Of a stretch of DNA of 64,000 bases, positions 53,018 to 61,179 are shown piece after piece (position 1 is the first letter of the stretch; each line of letters begins with the position of its first letter). A program made the translations under genes and the position numbers. Source of the DNA: Streptomyces sp. BK340 (GTDB taxonomy: Bacteria; Actinomycetota; Actinomycetes; Streptomycetales; Streptomycetaceae); the NCBI RefSeq assembly GCF_007827595.1, contig NZ_VISR01000027.1:102163-166162 (forward strand), read 5' to 3'. The notes under the pieces are model-generated. The model saw only the letters and a list, made by a program, of their open reading frames with translations, was not told where the DNA came from and did not search any database.

Positions 53018-53454
53018 TCCCGCCCGCGATCAGCGGGTGCTCGCCATAAAGCTGCAGGTCATCCCCGGCTGCCGGCCGGTCGTGGCCGCTCGCGCAGTTC
53101 CCCGCGCCCTTGGGGCACCCCTCGCCGCGCCCGGCCGTAACGCCGGGCCATTTGTCATGTACCCATGGGTGCCGAATCGTGTCGTCTGCCGCCGGATTAT
53201 GCCCGCCTTTCCCCAACACGCCCCCCACTTCGCCGAAACCCGCCCTTTTCCGATCAACAACCGGACACTCTGCGGCACTTGAAGAGGCATCAACCGGTTA
53301 CAGAAGCGACGCAATCGACGATTTGAGCAACTCGGTGTAGCAGTGCCTGCACGAAGCGTTATTCTCCTCAGACGCAAACCGGCACTCCTCCGTCGCTACG
53401 ACGGGTGAACGTTCCGGTACTGCATGTGATGGAAGCTCTGCCTCTGGGAGTCCC
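53018..53454. other. bldN upstream region without a gene
   Basis: The 437 bases ahead of bldN hold no convincing gene. The last 180 bases are less GC-rich than their surroundings, as expected for the regulated promoter region of bldN. A possible -10 box is TATTCT at 53361-53366. In S. coelicolor, BldD represses bldN from this region; I could not point to a clear BldD site here. Confidence 0.5.
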
Positions 53455-54237
53455 GTGTACCCACACGTCGGGGTTGACGCCTCGGGCCTGGCTACGCTGC
53501 GCGCAAGTGTCGCGGCGGTCAAAGAGACGCTGCGCGGCCTCGTCCCCACCGCGTACGCCGTCCCCGCCTTCGCCACCGCCGCAGCACCCGTGGGCCCGTG
53601 CTACGCGCTGGCCGAGGGCAGTGCAGCCGTCGGCAGACGCGGTCGCACGTCCGGCGCCACGACCGCCCGCCGGCCGGCCGCCGACAGCGACAGCGCCCGG
53701 ATGATGGACCTCGTGGAGCGCGCCCAGTCCGGCGAGGCCGAGGCCTTCGGACGGCTCTACGACCAGTACAGCGACACGGTGTACCGGTACATCTACTACC
53801 GGGTGGGCGGCAAGGCGACCGCCGAGGACCTCACCAGTGAGACCTTTCTGCGGGCGCTCCGGCGGATCGGCACCTTCACCTGGCAGGGCCGCGACTTCGG
53901 TGCCTGGCTGGTGACGATCGCCCGGAACCTCGTGGCGGACCACTTCAAGTCCAGCCGGTTCCGCCTGGAGGTCACCACCGGCGAGATGCTCGACGCCAAC
54001 GAGGTCGAGCGCTCCCCGGAGGACTCCGTCCTGGAGTCCCTCTCCAACGCCGCGCTCCTCGACGCCGTACGCCGGCTCAACCCCCAGCAGCAGGAGTGCG
54101 TGACGCTCCGCTTCCTCCAGGGCCTCTCGGTCGCCGAGACCGCCCGGGTGATGGGCAAGAACGAGGGCGCCATCAAGACCCTCCAGTACCGAGCCGTGCG
54201 CACCCTCGCCCGGCTCCTGCCGGACGACGCCCGCTGA
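53455..54237 (+). CDS. bldN: developmental sigma factor BldN precursor
   Basis: BldN is the ECF sigma factor needed for aerial mycelium and for chaplin and rodlin genes. The 260-residue product has a long N-terminal pro-region (about residues 1-86, starting MYPHVGVDASGLATLRASVA), known to be removed by proteolysis in S. coelicolor. Sigma region 2 spans about 85-155 (AEAFGRLYDQYSDTVYRYIY), and region 4 about 200-252 (LNPQQQECVTLRFLQGLSVA, then KNEGAIKTLQYRAVRTL). GTG 53455 follows GGGAG. The rsbN gene follows, with a BldN-type promoter between. Confidence 0.97.
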   Translation: MYPHVGVDASGLATLRASVAAVKETLRGLVPTAYAVPAFATAAAPVGPCYALAEGSAAVGRRGRTSGATTARRPAADSDSARMMDLVERAQSGEAEAFGRLYDQYSDTVYRYIYYRVGGKATAEDLTSETFLRALRRIGTFTWQGRDFGAWLVTIARNLVADHFKSSRFRLEVTTGEMLDANEVERSPEDSVLESLSNAALLDAVRRLNPQQQECVTLRFLQGLSVAETARVMGKNEGAIKTLQYRAVRTLARLLPDDAR

Positions 54238-54323
54238 CGTCCGCCACTCAGGGCGACGGCGGGCGGCATTCAACTCACGTTCCGTGAACGCCCGTTGCCA
54301 ATCCGACCGGATCATCCGCCGTC

Positions 54324-54352
54324 CGTAACCCAAGTGCCGAGCCGCTCGTTGT
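54324..54352 (+). promoter_or_regulatory. sigma-BldN-type promoter for rsbN
   Basis: CGTAAC (54324-54329), 17 bases, CGTTGT (54347-54352). The reported sigma-BldN consensus in S. venezuelae is CGTAAC, about 16 bases, CGTTGA. It lies 131 bases ahead of the rsbN start. Confidence 0.75.
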
Positions 54353-54483
54353 GCGGGATACAGGCTCCCTGTGGTCACGTCCTGGCCGACCCTGATCGCT
54401 CGATCGTGTGGAAGTGGTCGTGGGCGTGCAACCCTCAGGACCCCCTGGGGAGTCGACGGTGATGACGAGAGGAGGTGCCGCCA

Positions 54484-55713
54484 GTGATCGCGAACGTATC
54501 GGCCCACCGGCGGGCGAACGCCTTCGCCCACGCCCTGGAGGAGCAGTCCGACCGGGACACGGCGGCCGAGCAGTCCGCAGCGGCGGCGGATCCGCCGCCG
54601 ACCGCCGAGGAAGGGACCGGGCAACGCGAGTTGTTGGCCCTCGCGGCGGGTCTCGGCGCGCTGCCCAGGCCGAAGCTCGACCCCGAGGTCAAGGTCGTCC
54701 AGCGCGCCCAGCTGGTGGCCGCGATGGAGGCCATGCTCCAGGAGGGGACCGGGGCGGCGGGTGCGGCGGTGCCCGAGCAGCGCAGCCGCGGCCGAGGGGC
54801 GCACCGGGCGAGCCCGCTGGGCAAGCTGCGTCCGCGTTCGAGACTGACCAAGGGGCTCGCCGCGGGCGGGCTCAGCGTCGGTGTGGCCGCCGGAGCCTTC
54901 GGCGGGGTCGCCGCCGCGAGTTCCGACGCGCTGCCCGGCGACTCGCTGTACGGCCTCAAGCGCGGCATCGAGGACATCAAACTCAACTACATGAGCGACG
55001 GGGACGACGAGCGCGGCAAGACCTACCTCGACCAGGCCTCCACCCGGCTGAGCGAGGCCCGTCGGCTGATGGAGCGCGGCCGCGGCGGTCACCTCGACCA
55101 CGAGTCCATCGGCGAGATCCGCCGCACCCTGTCCGGCATGCAGCAGGACGTGACCGAAGGCCACCGCCTGCTGCACGCGGCCTATGAGCGCGACCCCGGT
55201 TCCCTGGGCCCCATCCAGGCCCTGGACTCCTTCTCCCGGTCGCACCGCGAGGCCTGGAGCCTGCTCAGCGACAAGCTGCCGGTGCAGCTGGGAGACGTCA
55301 AGCAGCAGGTGTCGTCGGTGTTCGACGCCATAGACCAAGAGGTCGCCCCGCTGCAGTCCCTGCTCCCGCAGCCGCCGGCCCAGACCGGCGGGGGCACACG
55401 ACAGGGCTCCGGCGCGGCGTCCACCGGCACCTCCGGCACGCACCGCGCGACCACACCCAGCTCCGGCAACACCCCCTCCTCCGGCAAGCACACGGGCGGC
55501 TCCGGCAGCCCCAGCGGCTCCGCCACGGGCGACAGCGGAGGCGGCCTGATCGGGGGCGACACGGGCGGTCTGCTCGACCCACCGAAGGTCGGCAACGACG
55601 GCGGCACCCCGTCCACCACCAAACCGCCGCTGCCCGAGCCGGACGTCACCCTCCCGCCGCTCCTCCCCGGCCTGCTGCCCGGCCTGGGCATCGACGGCGA
55701 GGACGCGAGCTAG
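54484..55713 (+). CDS. rsbN: anti-sigma factor RsbN
   Basis: RsbN binds and inhibits BldN. The 409-residue membrane protein has a cytoplasmic part (about residues 1-120, with an N-terminal helix ANAFAHALEEQSDRD), one membrane segment (about 122-147) and an outer DUF5667-type helical domain (LPGDSLYGLKRGIEDIKLNY, in pieces). A Ser/Gly/Thr/Pro-rich C-terminal tail of about 130 residues follows. GTG 54484 follows GGAGG at nine bases. A hairpin closes the transcript. It is the second gene of the bldN locus and is probably transcribed also from the BldN promoter ahead of it. Confidence 0.94.
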   Translation: MIANVSAHRRANAFAHALEEQSDRDTAAEQSAAAADPPPTAEEGTGQRELLALAAGLGALPRPKLDPEVKVVQRAQLVAAMEAMLQEGTGAAGAAVPEQRSRGRGAHRASPLGKLRPRSRLTKGLAAGGLSVGVAAGAFGGVAAASSDALPGDSLYGLKRGIEDIKLNYMSDGDDERGKTYLDQASTRLSEARRLMERGRGGHLDHESIGEIRRTLSGMQQDVTEGHRLLHAAYERDPGSLGPIQALDSFSRSHREAWSLLSDKLPVQLGDVKQQVSSVFDAIDQEVAPLQSLLPQPPAQTGGGTRQGSGAASTGTSGTHRATTPSSGNTPSSGKHTGGSGSPSGSATGDSGGGLIGGDTGGLLDPPKVGNDGGTPSTTKPPLPEPDVTLPPLLPGLLPGLGIDGEDAS

Positions 55714-55728
55714 CCCCACAGGAGAACA

Positions 55729-55771
55729 GCAGCGGGGGCGTCCCTTTCCGAGCAGGGGCGCCCCCCGCTGC
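55729..55771 (+). terminator. hairpin terminator after rsbN
   Basis: GCAGCGGGGGCG and CGCCCCCCGCTGC pair over 12 bases with one bulged base; the loop is 18 bases. Confidence 0.65.
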
Positions 55772-55781
55772 CGTAGACCAC

Positions 55782-56027
55782 TCAGAAGAACACCGACCGC
55801 CGCTGCACCAGCAACTTGTACAGCGTGTGCTGGATCTGCTCCCTGACCTGGTCAGTCAGGTTGAACATCAGCATCGGGTCCTCAGCCGCCTCCGGCGGAT
55901 AACCGTCCGTCGCGATCGGCTCACCGAACTGGATCGTCCACTTGGTCGGCAGCGGAATCGCCCCGAGCGGCCCCAGCCACGGAAACGTCGGCGTCAGCGG
56001 GAAGTACGGGAAACCCAGCACCCGGGC
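55782..56027 (-). pseudogene. duplicated 3' end of the acyltransferase gene
   Basis: Bases 55780-56027 repeat 56115-56362 at a constant offset of 335, with only two differing bases seen. The repeat encodes the last 79 residues of the acyltransferase (LGFPYFPLTPTFPWLGPLGA, in pieces, to RRSVFF and stop). The copy has no start, no catalytic motif and no ribosome site. The 87 bases between the copies are GC-rich with no gene. Such closeness suggests a very recent duplication, or an assembly artefact. Confidence 0.85.
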
Positions 56028-56116
56028 AGCGACCCATTTACATTGCCGCCCTCGCGCCGCTCCGCGGGCTTCGCACGGCCGCGCCGGACTCCGTCCGCCG
56101 GCTTGCCCGGAGCGAC

Positions 56117-57172
56117 TCAGAAGAACACCGACCGCCGCTGCACCAGCAACTTGTACAGCGTGTGCTGGATCTGCTCCCTGACCTGGTCAGTCAGGTTGAA
56201 CATCAGCATCGGGTCCTCAGCCGCCTCCGGCGGATAACCGTCCGTCGCGATCGGCTCACCGAACTGGATCGTCCACTTGGTCGGCAACGGAATCGCCCCG
56301 AGCGGCCCCAGCCACGGAAACGTCGGCGTCAGCGGGAAATACGGGAAACCCAGCACCCGGGCCAGCGTCTTGGAGTTGCCGATCATCGGGTAGATCTCCT
56401 CGGCCCCGACGATCGAGCACGGAATGATCGGCGCGCCCTGCCGCAGCGCCGTGGAGACGAAACCACCCCGGCCGAACCGCTGCAGCTTGTACCGGTCACC
56501 GAACGGCTTCCCGATGCCCTTGAAGCCCTCCGGCATCACCCCGACCAGCTCCCCCTGCCCCAGCAGCCGTTCGGCGTCCTCGGCGCAGGCGAGGGTGTGC
56601 CCCAGCTTGCGGGCGAGTTCGTTGACCACCGGCAGGACGAAGACCAGGTCCGCCGCCAGGAGCCGCAGATGACGGTCCGCCGGGTGGTTGTCGTGCACGG
56701 CGACCTGCATCATCAGGCCGTCGAGCGGCAGGGTCCCGGAGTGGTTGGCGACGATCAGCGCCCCGCCCTCGGCCGGGATGTTCTCGATGCCCTTCACCTC
56801 GACCCGGAAGTACTTCTCGTACACCGGCCGCAGCAGCGACATCAGGACCTGGTCGGTCAGCTCCTCGTCGTAACCGAAGTCGTCGACCTCGTAGTCCCCG
56901 GTGAGCCGGCGGCGCAGGAAGGCCAGGCCGCTCGCGATGCGGCGGTCGAGCCCGCCGTCGTGCCGCGGCCCGGCAGGCGGCTGTTCCTCCCTGGTCACAG
57001 AGACATCATCCTGCTCGGCGGCCCTGGTGGGCAGGGGCTGGACCTCCCGGACCGGCGCGGGCTCCCCGACCGCGCCGCGCCTGCTGCCCGCGCTCCGGCG
57101 CCGTGAGGGCCGCTGGGCGGCGCTCCCACGGGACCGGTCGTCGTCGAACGGAATGACCTTGGCGTCCGCCAT
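56117..57172 (-). CDS. lysophospholipid acyltransferase (PlsC-like)
   Basis: This 351-residue enzyme would transfer an acyl chain to a lysophospholipid or related acceptor. The acyltransferase motif is NHSGTLPLD (residues 143-151, a wider variant of HX4D), followed by GVMPEGFKGIGK and IIPCSIVGAEEIYPMIG. A disordered N-terminal segment of about 80 residues, with basic and Glu-rich parts, is unusual. ATG 57172 lies 14 bases behind the epimerase stop, so the two share a transcript. The gene's 3' end is duplicated downstream. Confidence 0.9.
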   Translation of the reverse strand: MADAKVIPFDDDRSRGSAAQRPSRRRSAGSRRGAVGEPAPVREVQPLPTRAAEQDDVSVTREEQPPAGPRHDGGLDRRIASGLAFLRRRLTGDYEVDDFGYDEELTDQVLMSLLRPVYEKYFRVEVKGIENIPAEGGALIVANHSGTLPLDGLMMQVAVHDNHPADRHLRLLAADLVFVLPVVNELARKLGHTLACAEDAERLLGQGELVGVMPEGFKGIGKPFGDRYKLQRFGRGGFVSTALRQGAPIIPCSIVGAEEIYPMIGNSKTLARVLGFPYFPLTPTFPWLGPLGAIPLPTKWTIQFGEPIATDGYPPEAAEDPMLMFNLTDQVREQIQHTLYKLLVQRRSVFF

Positions 57173-57186
57173 CGTTGCTGCGCTCC

Positions 57187-58248
57187 TCAGTTGGCGCTCT
57201 GCGTCGGAAGGTGCCCGCTGCCCTTCGCGGCAAGCGTGGCGATCCGGTCGACGGCCCCCGCGAGGGCCTCCGGCGGCAGCAGCCCGGGTCCCTGGCTGCG
57301 CGCGAAGTCCGCGAACGTCTCCGCCGTCGTGTACTTGGGCCGGAAGCCCAGCGTCTCGCGCATCTGGTCCGTGGCCACCACCCGGCCGTGGGTGAGCAAC
57401 CGGATCTGCTCCGGCGAGAAGTCCGTCATGCCCAGCGTACGCACCAGGGAACCGGCCCAGGTGACCGCGGGAAGCAGCAGCGGCACGATGGGCCGCCCGA
57501 GCCGCCGCGAGCACTGCGACAGCAGCAGCACGCCGTCGCCGGCGATGTTGAAGGTGCCGCTGTTCAGGGTGCCCCGGCGCGGCTCGTGGGAGGCGATCCG
57601 CAGCACCTCGATGACGTCGTCCTCGTGCACGAACTGCAGCCGGGGGTCGTAGCCGAACACGGTCGGCAGGACCGGCAGCGCGAAGTACGAGGCGAGCGGG
57701 GTGTCCGCGGTCGGCCCGAGGATGTTGGCGAAGCGCAGCACGCACACGGCGACGTCCGGCCGCCGCCGCGCGAACCCGCGCACATACCCCTCGACCTCCA
57801 CCGCGTCCTTCGCGAACCCGCCGCTCGGCAGCGACTTGGGCGGCATCGTCTCGGTGAACACGGCCGGATCCCGCGGCGCGGACCCGTACACGTTCGTACT
57901 GGACTTCACCACCAGCCGCTGCACGGTCGGCGACTTCTGACAGGCGCCCAGCAGCTGCATGGTGCCGATGACGTTGGTCTCCTTGACCGTGGCCCGGCTG
58001 CCGCTGCCCAGCGCGGTGCCGGTCACGTCCATGTGGACGACCGTGTCGGCGCCCGTCTCGGCCAGCACCCGGGCGATGGTGGGCTGTCTGATGTCAGCCT
58101 GGATGAAGTCCGCCCCGCCCAGATGGTGCGCCGGCGGCACCGCGTCCACGGCGATCACCCGATCCACCTCGGGGTCCCGCTGGATCCGCCGCACGAACCG
58201 GCCGCCCAGCTGTCGGGCCACTCCGGTGACGAGCACGACCTTTCCCAA
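57187..58248 (-). CDS. NAD-dependent epimerase/dehydratase
   Basis: An extended SDR of 353 residues. The cofactor loop is VTGVARQLGGRF near the start, the usual TGxxGxxG slightly changed, and the later text KSSTNVYGSAPRD lacks the classical YxxxK pair in the normal place. LQFVHEDDVIEVLRIA and GTFNIAGDG are typical of sugar epimerases. The start is TTG 58248, preceded by GGAAGG; no ATG or GTG fits as well. It runs into the acyltransferase gene, suggesting a joint role in surface glycolipid or lipid metabolism. Confidence 0.88.
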   Translation of the reverse strand: MGKVVLVTGVARQLGGRFVRRIQRDPEVDRVIAVDAVPPAHHLGGADFIQADIRQPTIARVLAETGADTVVHMDVTGTALGSGSRATVKETNVIGTMQLLGACQKSPTVQRLVVKSSTNVYGSAPRDPAVFTETMPPKSLPSGGFAKDAVEVEGYVRGFARRRPDVAVCVLRFANILGPTADTPLASYFALPVLPTVFGYDPRLQFVHEDDVIEVLRIASHEPRRGTLNSGTFNIAGDGVLLLSQCSRRLGRPIVPLLLPAVTWAGSLVRTLGMTDFSPEQIRLLTHGRVVATDQMRETLGFRPKYTTAETFADFARSQGPGLLPPEALAGAVDRIATLAAKGSGHLPTQSAN

Positions 58249-58395
58249 GATCAGCGCCTTCCTTCCCGCGTTACCCGTGTGCGGCCAACCTAGCGGGTTG
58301 ATGTTGCGCTGTGATGACCGCCCGATGCACGAGGTGACGAAAATTCCCCAATCGGAATATGCCGAGTACCCCTGCACCGGGTACCCCGGACATGA

Positions 58396-58432
58396 CTGTG
58401 GCCCCCCGCCCTTTACGGACGGGGGGCCACAG
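58396..58432 (-). terminator. terminator behind the bS22 gene
   Basis: CTGTGGCCCCCCG and CGGGGGGCCACAG form a perfect 13-base stem with an 11-base loop, 22 bases past the stop codon of the small ribosomal protein gene. Confidence 0.75.
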
Positions 58433-58454
58433 GGACACGCTCTCGCGGCGCCGC

Positions 58455-58553
58455 TTACTTCTTGTTGCGGCGCTGAACGCGCGTGCGCTTGAGCAGCTTG
58501 CGGTGCTTCTTCTTGGCCATCCGCTTGCGCCGCTTCTTGATAACAGAGCCCAC
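58455..58553 (-). CDS. small ribosomal subunit protein bS22 (AURKAIP1/COX24 domain)
   Basis: This 32-residue, very basic protein reads MGSVIKKRRKRMAKKKHR and continues KLLKRTRVQRRNKK. It matches the actinobacterial ribosomal protein bS22 first seen in Mycobacterium smegmatis 30S structures, which shares the AURKAIP1/COX24 domain with mitochondrial mS38. GTG 58553 has GAGGGTAG ahead. It is too small for many gene finders. A strong terminator follows, so it is transcribed on its own. Confidence 0.93.
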   Translation of the reverse strand: MGSVIKKRRKRMAKKKHRKLLKRTRVQRRNKK

Positions 58554-58686
58554 GACTACCCTCGCTCACTTCTCATCACTCGGTTGTTTGGGCGCCATGG
58601 GCCCACACGACCTACGAGGGGCTAGCCTACCCGTCCGAGCGCCGAGGTCGTAATCGAGGGGTCTTCCGGGGTTACCGGAGGCGTCG

Positions 58687-58899
58687 TCAGGCCGTCTCCA
58701 CCCCCACATAACTCTCGCGAAGGTACTCGTGTACCGCTTGCTCCGGGACGCGGAAGGACCGCCCCACCCGGATCGCGGGCAGATGACCGCTGTGCACCAG
58801 TCGGTACACGGTCATCTTCGACACTCGCATCACCGAGGCAACCTCCGCCACGGTAAGGAACTGAACCTCGTTCAGAGGCCTCTCGCCAGCTGCAGCCAT
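58687..58899 (-). CDS. bdtA: excisionase-type DNA-binding protein, BdtA
   Basis: A 70-residue single-domain helix-turn-helix protein of the MerR/excisionase type: LTVAEVASVMRVSKMTVYRL, then HLPAIRVGRSFRVPEQAV. It resembles BldC in fold and length. By position next to bldN it is the gene named bdtA in S. coelicolor, reported as a BldD target. The ATG at 58899 is preceded by AGGTG; longer in-frame starts to 58980 exist but are less likely. Its regulon is not known to me. Confidence 0.87.
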   Translation of the reverse strand: MAAAGERPLNEVQFLTVAEVASVMRVSKMTVYRLVHSGHLPAIRVGRSFRVPEQAVHEYLRESYVGVETA

Positions 58900-59028
58900 G
58901 ACACACCTGAACCTTCCGCACTCGACGGCCACCGGCTTCCCCTTCCGGTGACTCTTCGTCGTTGCGTGCTCACTCCCCAATGTAGGGGCGGGTGATGCGA
59001 GTGGGGAAGAGGTGCACCCATCGGCGGC

Positions 59029-59844
59029 CTACTGTGACAGACACGCTCGATTGAGTACGTAGCGGGTAAGCGGCGAGTAGTAACTAGACCGCACAGCGTC
59101 ATCAACCGGAACGGCGACGGACACGACCCCCTCCGCCTCCCCCACAAAGAGCGCAGGGTCATCCGTATCCGCGAGACCAATGGCCTCAAACCCCAGCTGA
59201 CCTGCCCCGCAGACCCAGCCGTGGTCACCGATCACCAGCTCGGGCAGCGGCCCGCCGGCGTCGGCGGCGGCCGCCAGGGCGACCCGAACCGGCAGGGGTG
59301 AATGACAGTGAACACCCGGCTCACAACCGGGGCGCTCGCCCTCCGGTTCTCGCACCAAGGCAACACCTCGTACGTAGTCCAGGCGGTACGTACGTAGACC
59401 GAACCGGGTCAATATGTCGACACAGCGACCCTGCGCCGGGGTGAGCACCTCACACCCCGCCGCCGACAGAGCGTCCGCCAAGCCGCCGTAGAAGCCGAGC
59501 AGCCGATGCGGATGTCCGGTCCCGAGCAGCACCGGCGCCCCCCGCCGGGCCGCACTCCCGACCCGCTCCGCGAAGGCGTCCAACGCGGCGAGAGTCCGCC
59601 CGGGATCGATCACATCCGGCCCGGACGTGTGCCGGGGATCGGCCGAGACCCCACACCTCTCGGCCATCAGAGCCAGCAACTCCCCCGGACCCCAGAACCG
59701 TTCGGGATCGATTCCGATCAACACCCGCGGATCCCGGGCAGCGAAGAGCCGGTAGCTGCGAAGACTGTCCTCCCGGGAGGTGCCCACCTCTCCGGCCATC
59801 CGGACAGCCAGCAGATGCGCGCGGAGGGCATCGGCGGTCAACAC
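59029..59844 (-). CDS. phosphatase (HAD-like, Streptomyces-type)
   Basis: The 271-residue protein is annotated as a phosphatase in many streptomycetes. Visible are GIDPERFWGPGELLALMAERCG, in pieces, a central VLLGTGHPHRLLGFYGGLAD, and the metal-type ending LPELVIGDHGWVCGAGQLG. The HPHR and GDHGW segments look like an active site, but this is not a classical HAD or His-phosphatase motif. GTG 59844 has no obvious ribosome site. The promoter region ahead (59845-59980) holds several GGTGA/TCACC-like pieces. Function is uncertain. Confidence 0.78.
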   Translation of the reverse strand: MLTADALRAHLLAVRMAGEVGTSREDSLRSYRLFAARDPRVLIGIDPERFWGPGELLALMAERCGVSADPRHTSGPDVIDPGRTLAALDAFAERVGSAARRGAPVLLGTGHPHRLLGFYGGLADALSAAGCEVLTPAQGRCVDILTRFGLRTYRLDYVRGVALVREPEGERPGCEPGVHCHSPLPVRVALAAAADAGGPLPELVIGDHGWVCGAGQLGFEAIGLADTDDPALFVGEAEGVVSVAVPVDDAVRSSYYSPLTRYVLNRACLSQ

Positions 59845-59982
59845 GGGTGCGATGGTGACTCATCGGTGGGTGACACCGCGCTCGGAACGACGAAAGACCG
59901 CACGGTCGGCGTAACCGGATCTTTGTTGGGCGCCTATTCAACTCGCGAGTCGGGCGGTGGGTGGGCATGGGCCGGGGGGGGT

Positions 59983-60005
59983 CAGGGGGGGCGGGAGCCC
60001 CCCTG
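59983..60005 (-). terminator. terminator after acuC
   Basis: A CAGGGGGGGC arm and GCCCCCCTG pair with one bulge around a four-base loop, right behind the acuC stop codon. Confidence 0.6.
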
Positions 60006-60006
60006 G

Positions 60007-61179
60007 TCACGGCAACAGCCCCCGCGTCGGAAACACCGCCCGCCGAGTAGCCAGCACAGCCTGATCAAGCCGATCCGCAGGGTCGTACCCCGACTCCCAG
60101 GAAGCAAAGGACACCGGCCACCGCCCATCGGTCATCCGCTGCGGAGCCAACTGCCGGGTCCGGGCGAACACTTCCTGCCGCCACCCTTCGGGAATCATCG
60201 CCTCGGGAGCGACCTCCCGCCCCGCGGCGATCCCCACCAGATGCGTCCAGGACCGCGGCACCACCTCCACCACCGCGTACCCACCGCCCCCCAGGGCGAC
60301 CCACCTCCCGTCCGCGTACTCGTGCGCCAGCTCGTGACAGGCCACCTGCACGGCCCGCTGCGCATCCAACGACACGGCGAGGTGGGCCAGCGGATCCTCG
60401 AAGTGCGTGTCGGCCCCGTGCTGCGAAACGATCACCTGCGGCCGGAACGACGCGAGCAGTTCCGGCACCACGGCGTGAAACGCCCGCACCCACCCCGCGT
60501 CCCCGGTCCCCGCCGGCAGCGCCACGTTGACCGCGGCGCCCTCGCCCGCCCCGGCCCCGGTCTCCTCCGGCCACCCGGTCTGCGGGAACAACGTACGGGG
60601 ATGCTCGTGCAGCGAGATCGTGAGAACCCGTGGATCCTCCCAGAACGCGGCCTGCACCCCGTCCCCGTGATGCACGTCGACATCTACATAGGCGACCCGC
60701 TCGGCCCCCAGCTCCAGCAACCGCGCGATCGCGAGCGACGCGTCGTTGTAGACACAGAACCCCGACGCACCGCCCGGCATCGCATGATGCAGCCCTCCGG
60801 CGAAGTTCACGGCGTGCAGCGCGTCCCCCCGCCACACCGCTTCCGCGGCCCCCACCGACTGCCCCGCGATCAGCGCGGACACCTCGTGCATCCCGGCGAA
60901 GGCGGGATCGTCCAGCGTGCCCAGCCCGTACGCCCCCTGCGCCGAGCCCGGATCCGCCGACGCGGCCTTCACGGCACGGATGTAGTCCTCCCGGTGGACC
61001 AGCCGCAAGGTCGACTCCCCGGCCGGCTTCGCCGCGACGACCTCCAGCTCCCGGTCGAGCCCGAAGGCGCCCACCAGTTTCCGGGTCAGCTCCAGCCGGA
61101 CCGGATCCATCGGATGGTCCGGGCCGAAGTCATAGCCCGTTACTGCCTCGTCCCACATCAGCTGTGCGCGGCCGCTCAT
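60007..61179 (-). CDS. acuC: acetoin utilization protein AcuC (histone-deacetylase fold)
   Basis: AcuC-type enzymes are zinc hydrolases related to class I histone deacetylases and remove acetyl groups from lysines, for example on acetyl-CoA synthetase. The 390-residue protein has HHAMPGGASGFCVYND for the catalytic histidines, DVDVHHGDGVQ with zinc ligands, and SQHGADTHFEDPLAHL. It overlaps the end of the MFS transporter gene by 50 bases. ATG 61179 is the chosen start; a GTG at 61188 is possible. The usual acuA/acuB neighbours are absent. Confidence 0.92.
   Translation of the reverse strand: MSGRAQLMWDEAVTGYDFGPDHPMDPVRLELTRKLVGAFGLDRELEVVAAKPAGESTLRLVHREDYIRAVKAASADPGSAQGAYGLGTLDDPAFAGMHEVSALIAGQSVGAAEAVWRGDALHAVNFAGGLHHAMPGGASGFCVYNDASLAIARLLELGAERVAYVDVDVHHGDGVQAAFWEDPRVLTISLHEHPRTLFPQTGWPEETGAGAGEGAAVNVALPAGTGDAGWVRAFHAVVPELLASFRPQVIVSQHGADTHFEDPLAHLAVSLDAQRAVQVACHELAHEYADGRWVALGGGGYAVVEVVPRSWTHLVGIAAGREVAPEAMIPEGWRQEVFARTRQLAPQRMTDGRWPVSFASWESGYDPADRLDQAVLATRRAVFPTRGLLP

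Noticed and set aside
56028..56114. Insertion sequence between the duplicated acyltransferase ends
   Set aside because: Only 87 bases, no terminal repeats or transposase.
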